64,000 bases of DNA, taken from positions 3,224,001 to 3,288,000 of the forward strand of contig NZ_CP146022.1 of assembly GCF_036967205.1 (NCBI RefSeq), in the 5' to 3' direction. Every line of letters begins with the position of its first letter. Position 1 is the stretch's first letter. This stretch comes from Streptomyces sp. Q6 (GTDB lineage Bacteria; Actinomycetota; Actinomycetes; Streptomycetales; Streptomycetaceae). Positions 7,347-16,017 of the stretch are shown piece after piece. The position numbers and the translations under genes are program-made. Under the pieces are notes generated by a model. That model was not told the DNA's origin, did no database searches, and worked only from the letters and a program-made list of their open reading frames with translations.

Positions 7347-9665
7347 TCAGACGAAGAGCGGCACCGGATTCAGGGCTTCGTACGGGATGGGGGCACTTCG
7401 CCTGCCGAGTTGTACCGGTACGTGGAACAGTCGGCCGGGGGCGAACCGCGCCCAGAAGTGCCGCATTCCGGGCACCATAACCTTCACGACCGGAACATCC
7501 AGGTCCGGCCGCGTCTGGTCGAGGACGAGCAGCTCCATACCGCGCTCGCGCACCAGGTCCGTGATCGCCTCGACGTCGTCGCGCAGGTCGGCGCGGGGTA
7601 CGTAGCCCCAGCTGTCCGGCGTACGGGCCGGCACGTCGGGGTCGGGCGTCAGGTACGGCTGCGCCGCGACCGTGGCCGTGGTCCACCAGCGCAGCGGCTC
7701 CGGATCGGTGATCGCGTAGCCGCCGCCGTCGGCCCGCGCCTCGCACACGGTCGGCAGCAGCTGGCCGAGTTCGCTGAGGGCCCGGCGCAGCGCCACCCCC
7801 GGATCGAAGTGGGCGCCGAAGCCGAAGATGATGTCCTCGGCCGGTTTGTCGGTGCGCCGGGACAGCGCCGCGAACACCGGGATGCCGAAGTCCGAGGTGA
7901 GGTCGAGCACCCACAGCTCGCGGTGGATGCCCGCGCACACGGCGCGGATCCGCTCGACGTAGGGCTCGTGGAACGCGTCGAGGTCGACGCCCGCCTGCCG
8001 GGTGCGGTTGTACCACCACAGGGCGACGGCGTCCCGCTCGACGACCTCCAGGAACCCCTGGACCAGGGCGTCCTCCCGGCTGCTGCCGGCCGCGTTGCCG
8101 TTCGAGTCGGCGTACAGGCCGTCCGCCGAGGCCTCGCCGCGGGTGAAGTAGAGCATGGAGGTGGGCAGCAGCCGGGTGGTCCGCCCGGTGAGCGACCACA
8201 CGGGGGTCCACTCGGTGGGCCGCGTCTCGTCGAAGGGCACGGGCACGTACTGGAAGCTGGAGTGCCGCCCGTTCCATCCCTCGCGGTCGCGGAACTGGCG
8301 CGCGTCGTACAGCTGGCAGGCGTACGGGTGCAGGGCCTCGGCCCCCAGGGCCCGGTAGCTGTCGCGGACCACCGGCTCGTCGCCGTGCCGGGTGCCGCTG
8401 TACCGCTCGACCGCCTCGCACAGCGCGCTGACCCGCGCCTCCGTCTCGGTCAGGCCCTTGCCGCCGCTGAGCGCGCGCAGACCGGTGCGCAGACCGGCGA
8501 GGGTGTGCGCGCCCATGGCCAGATTGGGCCCGGAGACACAGGAGTGCAGACCGGCGGGGCTGTGCGGCGCGGTCCTGATCTCCTTGACGATGCCGGTGAC
8601 CGGGTCGACGAGGTGGCCGTACCTGGCGAGCATCTGGTCCGGGGTGAGCGCCCGGTGGCCGCCGCCGCTGCCGGACGCCTTCGGCCGGGAGACCGGGACG
8701 AACGGGCGACGGACCTGCCGCGCCACGAGCCCCGGGTCGCCGCAGGTGCGGCACTGCGGCAGCCGGTCGACGCGGTGCGCGGTGGCCCGCATGCGCAGGG
8801 TGTCCCAGGTGTGCAGTTCGCCCTGGCTCGCGTCGCGGATGCCGGCCAGCCACTTGGCGGTCTCCAGCGCCGCGAGGTCGACGACGAGGGAGCGGCCCGC
8901 GGCGAGCGACGCGGCCGGCCGGGGCAGCGGCCCCTCGATGCCGAGGGCGCGGCGCAGCGGCCGTTCGGACTGCCGGTGCCCGGCGAGCCGGGCGCTCAGG
9001 CAGTGCCAGCAGGGCCCTTCGTCGGGCCGGAAGAACGGGCCGATCCAGGGCTGGGCGCCGCAGCCGCGCACCGGCAGCCAGGGCCGGCCCGCGGCCCGGT
9101 GCGCCCGGTCGATCTCGCCGAGGCGCGGCGCGAGGTAGTCGTCGCACAGGACGAGCGTGAGGTCGGCGGCGTCGGGGTCCGACGCGAGGCCGATCCCGTT
9201 GGCGGCGCAGGCGCGGCGGACCGCGTCGGCGTCGAGGCCGCCGGCCGATTCGACCCACAGGGCGCCGCCGGCCAGCCGGGCGGCGGTGGCCGCCCCGTCC
9301 AGACCCGCGAGGTCCCAGTAGGCCTCGGCGGTGCGGGTCGGGTCACCGGCGTCGACCGGTGACACGACCCGCGGGTGGAGGCGGAGCAGGCCGGCCGCCA
9401 TCAGATCGTCGAGCGAGCTCATGACGGACGCGGAGTCGAGCGTGCGGCCTGCCTCGCGCAGGATGCCGGCCACGTCCCTCGTTCCGTCGAGCAGCGGTAC
9501 CAGGGTCTCGGCGTGTCCACCGCGCAGTGCGGTCACGCCCTGCCGCGACACCAGGTACGCGGCCTCTCCCGGGACGACGAGCGGGTGCAGGTGGAGTTTG
9601 AACCCCACCGCCGCCCCTTCGGCATCGGCCGCGAACCCGGCCTGTTCCCCCCCGAAAACGGTCAT
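7347..9665 (-). CDS. fused leader-binding/E1-like and YcaO azoline cyclodehydratase
   Basis: A 772-aa protein. Residues 20-100 form a winged-helix leader-recognition region, and an E1-like segment follows to about 330. Zinc-type cysteine pairs lie at C219/C222 (PCWHC) and C305/C308 (CRTC). From about 338 onward it is a YcaO domain with ALCEAVERYSGTRHGDE and NGNAAGSSREDALVQGFLEVVERDAVALWWYNR, the ATP/Mg-binding signatures. The C-terminus is proline-rich (PIPYEALNPVPLFV), as in cyclodehydratases. Such SagC-SagD fusions use ATP to turn Ser/Thr/Cys of a precursor peptide into azolines. The ATG overlaps the preceding small gene by 4 bp. Confidence 0.9.
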   Translation of the reverse strand: MTVFGGEQAGFAADAEGAAVGFKLHLHPLVVPGEAAYLVSRQGVTALRGGHAETLVPLLDGTRDVAGILREAGRTLDSASVMSSLDDLMAAGLLRLHPRVVSPVDAGDPTRTAEAYWDLAGLDGAATAARLAGGALWVESAGGLDADAVRRACAANGIGLASDPDAADLTLVLCDDYLAPRLGEIDRAHRAAGRPWLPVRGCGAQPWIGPFFRPDEGPCWHCLSARLAGHRQSERPLRRALGIEGPLPRPAASLAAGRSLVVDLAALETAKWLAGIRDASQGELHTWDTLRMRATAHRVDRLPQCRTCGDPGLVARQVRRPFVPVSRPKASGSGGGHRALTPDQMLARYGHLVDPVTGIVKEIRTAPHSPAGLHSCVSGPNLAMGAHTLAGLRTGLRALSGGKGLTETEARVSALCEAVERYSGTRHGDEPVVRDSYRALGAEALHPYACQLYDARQFRDREGWNGRHSSFQYVPVPFDETRPTEWTPVWSLTGRTTRLLPTSMLYFTRGEASADGLYADSNGNAAGSSREDALVQGFLEVVERDAVALWWYNRTRQAGVDLDAFHEPYVERIRAVCAGIHRELWVLDLTSDFGIPVFAALSRRTDKPAEDIIFGFGAHFDPGVALRRALSELGQLLPTVCEARADGGGYAITDPEPLRWWTTATVAAQPYLTPDPDVPARTPDSWGYVPRADLRDDVEAITDLVRERGMELLVLDQTRPDLDVPVVKVMVPGMRHFWARFAPGRLFHVPVQLGRRSAPIPYEALNPVPLFV

Positions 9666-9886
9666 GCCGTGAGCGCCCCGGCGGAAGCGGTGCGGCCGTC
9701 GGCCTCGGCGACGATGCAGATGGTGATCAGGGCGACGCCCTGCTCGCCGCCGTCCAGGTTCTCGATGACCATCCGCGACCGGGTGCCGGAGGTGTTTTCC
9801 ACGGGCTCGAAACGGTGCTGCATGACAACGGCCATGGGGGTGAACGCCCTTTCGTACCGAACCGGAGTATCTCTGTCGACGGTCAT
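9662..9886 (-). CDS. small peptide coupled to YcaO gene, candidate RiPP precursor
   Basis: Up to 74 aa. A shorter start at the ATG after AAAGGG would give 57 aa beginning MAVVMQHRF. The C-terminal third, ALITICIVAEADGRTASAGALTA, holds the only Cys plus Thr and Ser residues that could be cyclised; the N-terminal part is acidic to mixed, like a leader. Its stop overlaps the YcaO start (ATGA), so the two are translated together. It is not a classic Ser/Thr/Cys-rich goadsporin-like core. Alternatives are a structural or regulatory partner of the cyclodehydratase. Function is inferred from position only. Confidence 0.55.
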   Translation of the reverse strand: MTVDRDTPVRYERAFTPMAVVMQHRFEPVENTSGTRSRMVIENLDGGEQGVALITICIVAEADGRTASAGALTA

Positions 9887-9923
9887 ACTTGTGTGCGACT
9901 AAACCCCGGAAACAGTGGCGCCT

Positions 9924-11600
9924 TCACACCCGGCGCATGAAGTTCTCATACGGCTTCCCGCCGCGCTCCTCGAACTCCTCCGCCAGCAGGTCGAGTTGAT
10001 CGTCATCGAGCCTGCGGTACGCGGCTACCCCGGCCGGCCGCCACCACACCTCTCCTCCGCTCCAGAATCCCTCCCGGCGCAGTTCGCCGCGGCGCACCTT
10101 GTTCGTCGCGGTCACCGGCATCCGGTCCACGACCCGCACGAACCGGGGCGCCATCTTGGTCCCCAGGTCGCTCTGTTCCAGCAGGAACGCGCCGAAGGCG
10201 AGCGGATCGAAGACCCTCCCCTCGCGCAGGGCGACCGTCGCCATCACCTGGTCGCCGGTGACCGGGTCGGGCACCCCGTACACGGCGACGGAGGTGGAAT
10301 CCGGCCATCGGGCGAGGATGTTCTCGATCATCGCGGGGGCGAGGTTCTCGCTGTCGACGCGGATCTTGTCGTCGCCCCGCCCGGCGAAGTAGAGGAACCC
10401 CTCGGCGTCCTGGTAGAAGAGGTCGCCGGTCCAGTAGTAGCCGTCCTCGCGCACCCGCTCGGCGGACGCCTCCTCGTTGCGCCAGTACCCCTCGAAGGGC
10501 GAGCGCCCCCGGTTGACCAACTCCCCTATCGCGACGGCTCCGTTGACGAGCCGGCCGCCCGCGTCGAACACGGCCGGCGGGCACCGCTCCCCGGTCCGCG
10601 GATCGAGTACGGCCAGGTCGTCGCCGGGTGCCGCCCGTCCGATCGCCCCGGCCGGGGTGTCCGCCGTGCGCGTCACCGCGGCGCCGCCCTCGGACGACCC
10701 GTACCCCTCGACCAGCCGTACCCCGAAGCGCTCCTGGAACCGCTCGGCGTCCACGGCCCCTGCCTCGGTGCCGAAGCCGACCCGCAGCGGATTGTCCCGG
10801 TCGTCGGGACGCTCCTCGGTCGCCAGTACGTAGCTCACGGCGCGGCCCACATAAGTGAAATAGGTGGCCCCGAACTTCCTGACGTCGTCGAGGAATCGCG
10901 AGGCCGAAAAGCGCCGCCTGAGCGCCACGCCCGCGCCCGCCGCCATCGCGGGCGCCCAGTCGGCGATGACCGCGTTGCCGTGGAAGAGCGGCATGCACAC
11001 GTAGTGCACGTCGTCCGGCACCACCCCGAAGGTCCGCACCAGCGACCGCCCGGCCGCCGCCAGCCGCCCCTGGGTGCACACGGCGGCCTTGGGCGCCCCG
11101 GTGGACCCGGAGGTGAAGTAGAGCAGCATCCGCGTACGGGGCGAGACGCCGGCGGCGATCTCCGGCGCCGCCCCCTCGTACGGGGCGAGCAGTTCGGCGT
11201 ACGCCGCGGTGTCGGTCACCAGGACCCGCACGCCGGGCAGCGCCAGACCGTCGAGCAGCGGCAGGTGGGCCCGCTCGGTGACCAGGACGCGGCACTCGGT
11301 GTGCATGATGTCGCGGGCCAGTTCGGCGCCGCGCCGGGTCGGGTTGATCCCGGCGACGGCCGCGCCCGCGAGCGCGGCGGCCCCCAACCACTGCGGGAAC
11401 TCAGGGGTGTTGTCGAGCAGCACGCCGACGTGCGGCTCGGCACCCCTGGGCAGCAGATCGCCGAGCAGCGCGGCCCGCGCCGCCGCGCCGGCCGCGACGT
11501 CGTGGTGGCGGAGCACCTGGTCCTCGTACGCGAGTCCTGGCCCGCGGTCGCCCCACCGCTCCTGGACGAGTTCCGCGAAGATGCCGGTGCTGTGTCCCAT
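9924..11600 (-). CDS. acyl-CoA synthetase / AMP-dependent ligase (FadD17-like)
   Basis: A 558-aa ANL-superfamily enzyme. The motifs are intact: LLYFTSGSTGAPKAAV (P-loop), EGYGSSEGG, YYWTGDLFY, GRGDDKIRVDSENLAP and the C-terminal catalytic Lys in TNKVRRGELR. It should adenylate a carboxylic acid and load it onto CoA. It is the first gene of the minus-strand run that leads into the small peptide and YcaO genes (38 bp gap), so it may belong to that pathway, for example by acylating the product. An ordinary fatty-acid role is equally possible. A short inverted repeat lies just upstream of the start. Confidence 0.9.
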   Translation of the reverse strand: MGHSTGIFAELVQERWGDRGPGLAYEDQVLRHHDVAAGAAARAALLGDLLPRGAEPHVGVLLDNTPEFPQWLGAAALAGAAVAGINPTRRGAELARDIMHTECRVLVTERAHLPLLDGLALPGVRVLVTDTAAYAELLAPYEGAAPEIAAGVSPRTRMLLYFTSGSTGAPKAAVCTQGRLAAAGRSLVRTFGVVPDDVHYVCMPLFHGNAVIADWAPAMAAGAGVALRRRFSASRFLDDVRKFGATYFTYVGRAVSYVLATEERPDDRDNPLRVGFGTEAGAVDAERFQERFGVRLVEGYGSSEGGAAVTRTADTPAGAIGRAAPGDDLAVLDPRTGERCPPAVFDAGGRLVNGAVAIGELVNRGRSPFEGYWRNEEASAERVREDGYYWTGDLFYQDAEGFLYFAGRGDDKIRVDSENLAPAMIENILARWPDSTSVAVYGVPDPVTGDQVMATVALREGRVFDPLAFGAFLLEQSDLGTKMAPRFVRVVDRMPVTATNKVRRGELRREGFWSGGEVWWRPAGVAAYRRLDDDQLDLLAEEFEERGGKPYENFMRRV

Positions 11601-11616
11601 GGCCGCGCACCATAAT

Positions 11617-11629
11617 TGACGTACCGTCA
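11617..11629. promoter_or_regulatory. TetR-type operator-like inverted repeat
   Basis: TGACG-tac-CGTCA, a perfect 5-3-5 palindrome 17 bp upstream of the acyl-CoA synthetase ATG. Similar TGACG...CGTCA palindromes are bound by TetR-family repressors of acyl-CoA genes in actinomycetes. No TetR gene lies in the window beside it. Confidence 0.45.
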
Positions 11630-11666
11630 GATGTGGAGGCCCGGCGGCCCGGCGATCGCCGGACGG

Positions 11667-12104
11667 TCAGAATCCGTCGCCCGGCAGGTCGCTCACGAAG
11701 AAGACGCAGAAGACCAGCATCAGCACCACGAACCCCAGCAGGAACGCCGTCCCCGCGACGTTCGCGAACGCCCGCGGCGGACTGGCCGTGGCGCGCTCGG
11801 GGCGCGCGGCCGTGTAGTGCACGACGACGAGGTCGCCCTGGACGACCGTGGTGGGCCCGCCGGCCTCGTCGAAGCGGACGGTGCGGCCCTCGGGCGTGGT
11901 GAACTCGAAGACGTGGTGCTGGGTCGTCGTCGTGGAGCGTTCACCGCCGCCCACGCTCGTGTACGTGCGCAGGCACCGCGCCTCGGCGGTGAGCCCGCTG
12001 CGCCACGCGGCGTGCATCTGCAACGACCGGCCGAGCACCGCGTAGCCGATCCCCAGGGCCACGGCCGCGATGATCCCCGGAATCACGTAGAACATGAAGT
12101 CCAT
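11667..12104 (-). CDS. membrane protein, DUF3592-like
   Basis: A 145-aa protein from ATG 12104, which has GGGGGA 5 bp upstream; an in-frame start 21 bp earlier lacks a ribosome site. Two transmembrane helices (residues about 2-22 and 115-138) flank a beta-rich central part (FEFTTPEGRTVRFDEAGGPTTVVQGDLVVVHY), the arrangement of DUF3592 proteins. The central domain probably faces the outside. Function is unknown and the gene stands alone. Confidence 0.72.
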   Translation of the reverse strand: MDFMFYVIPGIIAAVALGIGYAVLGRSLQMHAAWRSGLTAEARCLRTYTSVGGGERSTTTTQHHVFEFTTPEGRTVRFDEAGGPTTVVQGDLVVVHYTAARPERATASPPRAFANVAGTAFLLGFVVLMLVFCVFFVSDLPGDGF

Positions 12105-12223
12105 GACAGTCCCCCGTACTCGCACTCCCCCGCACGCCGCGCCACGAGCGGCACGGCGTGCAGGGAACGTACCCGCGCGGGGACCGCGAGAGCCTCAAGC
12201 CAAGCTCAGAACACGCGGGAGGA

Positions 12224-12835
12224 TCAGAACGTGACGTCCGAGCAGGCGTAGAACGCGTTGGCCGTGTCGGCGATCGTCCACACCGCGAGGATCACGTGGT
12301 GGCCCGACTTGCCGGACGGCAGCGTCCCCGTGTGCGAGAGCGTGGCCGGCGGCTGCCCGCTGAAGGGCACTGTGAGGAACGGGGTGGTGTTCAGGGCCGC
12401 CCGGGTCAGCGGCTTGCTGTCGTCCCAGCCGTCCTTGGTGACGTAGTAGCGGAAGTCCGTCGTGGAGTGCCGCGCGGTGAACTGCCAGCGGAACGTGTAG
12501 CTCTGACCACCCGTCACCTTGGTGGTGGGCCAGGCCGTGCCGTTGGGCTGCTTGGCGCCGTTGAGCGCGGCGAACTCGCCGTGGTTCGCCGAGCAGATCT
12601 GCCCGTCGGCGGGTCCGGCCGCCGGGAACCCCTTGGGGCCCTCGACGCTCTGCGGCTCCCATTGGATGTTGCCGCAGCCGGTGACGGTGCCGTTGGCACA
12701 GAGCTTCTGCCTGCTGATGGGCAGATCGGTGTAGCCGTGCCCGCTGGCGCCACCGGCCGAGAGCGCGAACGCCCCGGCGGTGGTCAGCCCGAGCAGGGCC
12801 GCGTACGTCCTGGTACGCGCAGAGGTTTTCCGCAT
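12224..12835 (-). CDS. lpmP: AA10 lytic polysaccharide monooxygenase (LpmP/SliLPMO10E-like)
   Basis: A 203-aa secreted copper enzyme. ATG 12835 is chosen for the AGGAG 8 bp upstream. A basic signal peptide ends in ASG, so the mature protein begins with His33 (HGYTDLP), the N-terminal ligand of the copper histidine brace. The second ligand is His123 in TARHSTTDFRYY. DTANAFYACSDVTF closes the fold. It has no carbohydrate-binding module, like the short LPMO near cslA in S. coelicolor and S. lividans, which is known to act on chitin or glucosamine-type polymers. Gene symbol by locus similarity. Confidence 0.88.
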   Translation of the reverse strand: MRKTSARTRTYAALLGLTTAGAFALSAGGASGHGYTDLPISRQKLCANGTVTGCGNIQWEPQSVEGPKGFPAAGPADGQICSANHGEFAALNGAKQPNGTAWPTTKVTGGQSYTFRWQFTARHSTTDFRYYVTKDGWDDSKPLTRAALNTTPFLTVPFSGQPPATLSHTGTLPSGKSGHHVILAVWTIADTANAFYACSDVTF

Positions 12836-12889
12836 GCTGCCGCTCCTGGGTGTGTGGGGAGTTCCGGAAGCCGTGCGCACAGCGATGGT

Positions 12890-12905
12890 TCAGGTCTAGA
12901 CCAAC
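12890..12905. promoter_or_regulatory. DasR-like operator (dre) upstream of LPMO
   Basis: The core GGTCTAGACC (12893-12902) is a perfect palindrome identical to the core of the dre consensus A(G/C)TGGTCTAGACCA(G/C)T. The flanks match only in part (12 of 16). It lies 55 bp upstream of the LPMO start, a position where DasR represses chitin-related genes in Streptomyces. Confidence 0.65.
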
Positions 12906-13002
12906 ACCCAATGTATGACCGACACTTGAGCATGTCCATACCAATCACGGTCTTGCGGAGCCCCACACTCCGAACGTCCGCGGCAGCGGCCGCATCACGG
13001 CA

Positions 13003-14189
13003 TCACTCACCCCGTCCCGTGTAGAACGCCACCGTCAGATCCTTCACGAGCGCCTTGCGCTCGTAGTCGTCCAGCTCCACCAGGCCCCGCGTGGTCAACC
13101 GCGTCACCGTGTCCTCCACCGAGTCCACGACCGACGTCAGCACGCTGTCGCGGTGCTGCGCGTCCAGCGCCGCGATCCTGCGGCGCTGCATCGCGGCCGC
13201 CACCTCGGGCGCGTACTCGATCCGGGTGGGCTGCGCCGAGAAGACCTCGATGCCGACCGGCTCCGCGTCGGCGGCGAGCTTGCGGGTCAGCAGATCGCCG
13301 ACCGCCTCGGCGTTGCGCAGCGTCGGGGCGTCCGTGTGGAAGGCGTCGGCGGGCAGCTGGGACAGCACCCGCGCCAGGTCCGCCTCGACGCACTCGCGCA
13401 GATACTCCTCGTGGTCCTCGACCCCGAGCGTCGCCCGCGCCGCGTCCTTGACCCGCCACACGACCAGGACGACGACGCGCAACGCGACCCCGTTCGCGTC
13501 GACCGCGGGCATCGGCTCGCTGCGCCAGTGCCGCAGCCGTACGTCGACCCGGCGGCGCAGGAGCAGCGGGTTGACCCACAGCAGCCCGGACTTGCGCACG
13601 CTGCCCCGGTACCGGCCGAACAGGGTGAGCACCCAGGCCCGCCCGGTCCGCCCGCGCGCCAGACCGCCGAAGCCGAAGAGGGCGAGCACCCCGGACCCGG
13701 CGGTCGCCGCCCACTGCGCGGGGCCGGGCCCGACGCCCTCGTACCCGGGCAGCCCGGCGATCTCCGTCATGATCTGCGGCAGCGCCCCGGCCCAGCCGAG
13801 CGAGACGACAGCGCCCGCCGTGCCCGCCGCACCGGCCAGGACCCCGAACACCCCGGGCAGCGCCCGCCCCGGCCGCTCCCGCACCTCGGGGTCGACGGTG
13901 GGCACGGGGCGCGGCGGGGTCCGCAGGTGCGGGCGCGGCGAGGTGGGCCGGCCGCCGGTGCCGATGCCGACCACGGCGGACCGCACGGGCACGGGCACCG
14001 GGTCCGGGTCGTCCCGGAAGAGCAGGTGGACGGGGATCTCGGTGGTCGCCTCGTTGTGGATGAGCCGGGTGCCGCGGCCACCTCCTGCGCGGCGCCCGCC
14101 TCGGCGCGGTGGTCCGCCGCGCGGTCGTCGTCCGTCACGGCCGCCGGCCGCCGCACGGCCCGTTCGGGCTGCTCCGCCGTCGTACTCAT
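13003..14189 (-). CDS. SPFH/band-7 domain protein with an N-terminal frameshift
   Basis: The SPFH domain lies in the downstream frame (YRGSVRKSGLLWVNPLLLRRRVDVRLRHWRSEP...FSAQPTRIEYAPEVAAAMQRRR), after two hydrophobic segments. The natural start is ATG 14189 (MSTTAEQPER...), but that frame goes out of phase near 14072-14076, just before TRLIHNEATTEIPVHLLF. Adding one G there (gccgcgg to gccgcggg) joins both halves as AQEVAAGTRLIHNE. So the gene either carries a one-base deletion or the assembly has an error in a G run. SPFH proteins scaffold membrane microdomains. Without the repair, translation could begin internally. Confidence 0.75.
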
Positions 14190-14307
14190 CCACGCCTCCG
14201 TACCGAGTTGTCCGCCCCGGAAAAACCGTTGCCCCGCGAGCCGCCCCCAGGGAGCGACCCCCGCAAGCCACCCGCCCCACTCACACCGCTCACGCCACTC
14301 ACGCCAC

Positions 14308-15612
14308 TCATGAGAAGAGCCGCCTCCAGGTCTCGGGTCCCGGATATCCGTCGGCCGCCGCGCCCCGCCAGCCCTGGGCCCGCTGGAACGCCTCGACGGC
14401 CCGCCGGTCCGCCTCGCCCCAGCGCGGCCCCGGCCCCTGGGCGTAGTACTTGCCAAAACCTTTCTTCACGAGCTGTCTGCCGAGCTGGGTGACGGACGCG
14501 CTGCTCGCGCCCGGCCGGAACTTCGCGGCGCCCGGGAAGGCCGGAACCTTCACCCCCGCACCGCCCCCGCTCCCGCCCCCGCTCCCCGAGGAGCCCGGGA
14601 TGTCCTTCCCCTTGCCGGCGACGAGGTACGACCAGGTCGTCGGCCCGGGAATCCCGTCCGCATCCGCGCCGCTCCAGCCCTGCGCCTTCTGGAACGCCTG
14701 CGTCGCCCTGCGGTCGGCGTCCCCCCAGCGCGGCCCGGGGCCCTGGCTGTAGAACCGCTTGCCGCCGCGCTCCACGAGCAGCCGCCCGAGCTGGGTGACG
14801 TACGCGTTGTTCGCCCCCGGCCCGAAGGACCCGGCGCCCGGGTACGTGGTCGACGACGAGCCGGACCCCGGCGTGGTGCCCGCCTTCACGCCCTTGTAGC
14901 GGTAGGCGAGGTAGCGGGCCGAGTTGTTCCAGTACGCGTAGGGGGTGGCCTGCTTCCGCGTCCCGGGCCGGGTCTGCTCGTACGCGATGTAGTACGTCCG
15001 CGTGTAGTCGGTCCAGCCGCCGAAGATCGTGACGTGCGAGCCCTTCTCCGGGTCGGCGGGGTTATGGAAGAGCAGGATGTCGCCGGGCTGGAGCTGCGCC
15101 TTGGTGATGCGCGTGCCGTAGGTGGCGAGGCTGCCGGTCCACTCGTTGCCGGGCAGGTCCCAGGCCATGGAGACGAACCCGGAGCAGTCCTGCCGGTATC
15201 CGTCCTTCCAGTACTTGTCCATGTTGTACGGGACCTTCGCCGCGACCCAGGTCTTGGCGCGGTTGATGATCGCGGCCCGGGTCGTGGTGCGCAGCGCGCT
15301 CTGCTGCGTCAGGGGGACCGAGCCCGCCGCGACGCCGGGCGCCCCGTGCAGCGCGCTGGTCCCGCCCTGCGGTGTGTCCGGCCGATCACCCGGGGTCGGG
15401 TCGCCCGGTCTGGCCTCGTGGTGTTCGGACGCGGTGGCCGGAGCCGCCTGGATGCCGCCGATGACGGTGCCGGCCGCTGCCGCGATCACCAGCGCGTGGC
15501 GGGCGCCGACCTTGGTACGCACAGGATGCGGGACGGAGCGGCGCCACTGGACGCAGCCCGCGCACTCGCAGTCGCCCGCAGGGTCGACGTCCTCGAAAAC
15601 CGGAGCCTCCAT
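14308..15612 (-). CDS. secreted NlpC/P60-type protein with two peptidoglycan-binding repeats
   Basis: 434 aa from ATG 15612 (gagggg upstream). The N-terminus has a cytosolic Cys cluster (DCECAGC) and a membrane or signal segment at 36-60. An NlpC/P60-like domain carries Cys143 (QDCSGFVSMAWD) and His193 (GSHVTIFGGW). Linkers rich in Ser/Gly separate two near-identical C-terminal domains of about 55 aa, each with VTQLGR.LV..G...Y.QGPGPRWG.ADRRA..AFQ.AQGW.G...DG.PGP.TW. These look like peptidoglycan-binding modules. It probably trims or crosses the cell wall near the glucan locus. Confidence 0.85.
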   Translation of the reverse strand: MEAPVFEDVDPAGDCECAGCVQWRRSVPHPVRTKVGARHALVIAAAAGTVIGGIQAAPATASEHHEARPGDPTPGDRPDTPQGGTSALHGAPGVAAGSVPLTQQSALRTTTRAAIINRAKTWVAAKVPYNMDKYWKDGYRQDCSGFVSMAWDLPGNEWTGSLATYGTRITKAQLQPGDILLFHNPADPEKGSHVTIFGGWTDYTRTYYIAYEQTRPGTRKQATPYAYWNNSARYLAYRYKGVKAGTTPGSGSSSTTYPGAGSFGPGANNAYVTQLGRLLVERGGKRFYSQGPGPRWGDADRRATQAFQKAQGWSGADADGIPGPTTWSYLVAGKGKDIPGSSGSGGGSGGGAGVKVPAFPGAAKFRPGASSASVTQLGRQLVKKGFGKYYAQGPGPRWGEADRRAVEAFQRAQGWRGAAADGYPGPETWRRLFS

Positions 15613-15810
15613 GCGATTCCCCTCACACTCTTGTGCCGGCCGTTGGACTAATGAGCCTCGTGTTCGCACGCAGGCAGCGTCTCAACTGTCCAGACAAATC
15701 GCATGTTGACGGTCCGAATGATGGAAATCCACACAAATCACCCCCCACTCCGGCGCGTCGAGTGGTCAGGAGCACCCTCAGGGGTCGGGTAAAGTTATGC
15801 AGGTCAGCAG

Positions 15811-15884
15811 GCGCCGCTAGCTCAGTTGGTTAGAGCAGCTGACTCTTAATCAGCGGGTCCGGGGTTCGAGTCCCTGGCGGCGCA
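15811..15884 (+). tRNA. tRNA-Lys (anticodon CTT)
   Basis: A complete 74-nt cloverleaf. The acceptor stem gcgccgc pairs with gcggcgc. The D arm is gctcagttggttagagc, the anticodon arm ctgactCTTaatcag, and the T arm has loop ttcgagt. Discriminator A. CCA is not encoded in full (acc follows). A hairpin terminator follows. Confidence 0.97.
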
Positions 15885-15895
15885 CCGACAGACGC

Positions 15896-15923
15896 AAAGC
15901 CCTCCGTTCACACGGGGGGCTTT
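15896..15923 (+). terminator. tRNA terminator hairpin
   Basis: aaagccctccg / gggggcttt with a short loop, 11 bp after the tRNA 3' end. Confidence 0.75.
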
Positions 15924-16017
15924 CGTCGTTGCAACACGCCGACACACGACACCGCCGGTCGCCTGTCCGGCTGGGGGGCCGGGGGTCATCCCCCGGGAGA
16001 CGCGGCATCAGCGGGTC

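Noticed and set aside
7272-9362. 696-codon plus-strand frame opposite the YcaO gene
   Set aside because: Shadow of the YcaO coding sequence; composition is typical antisense Val/Arg/Gly/Ala with no domain.
15811-15890. tRNA-Lys as the attachment site of an element present in this window
   Set aside because: No integrase gene and no second copy of the tRNA 3' end were seen; only the truncated regulator hints at a past event.
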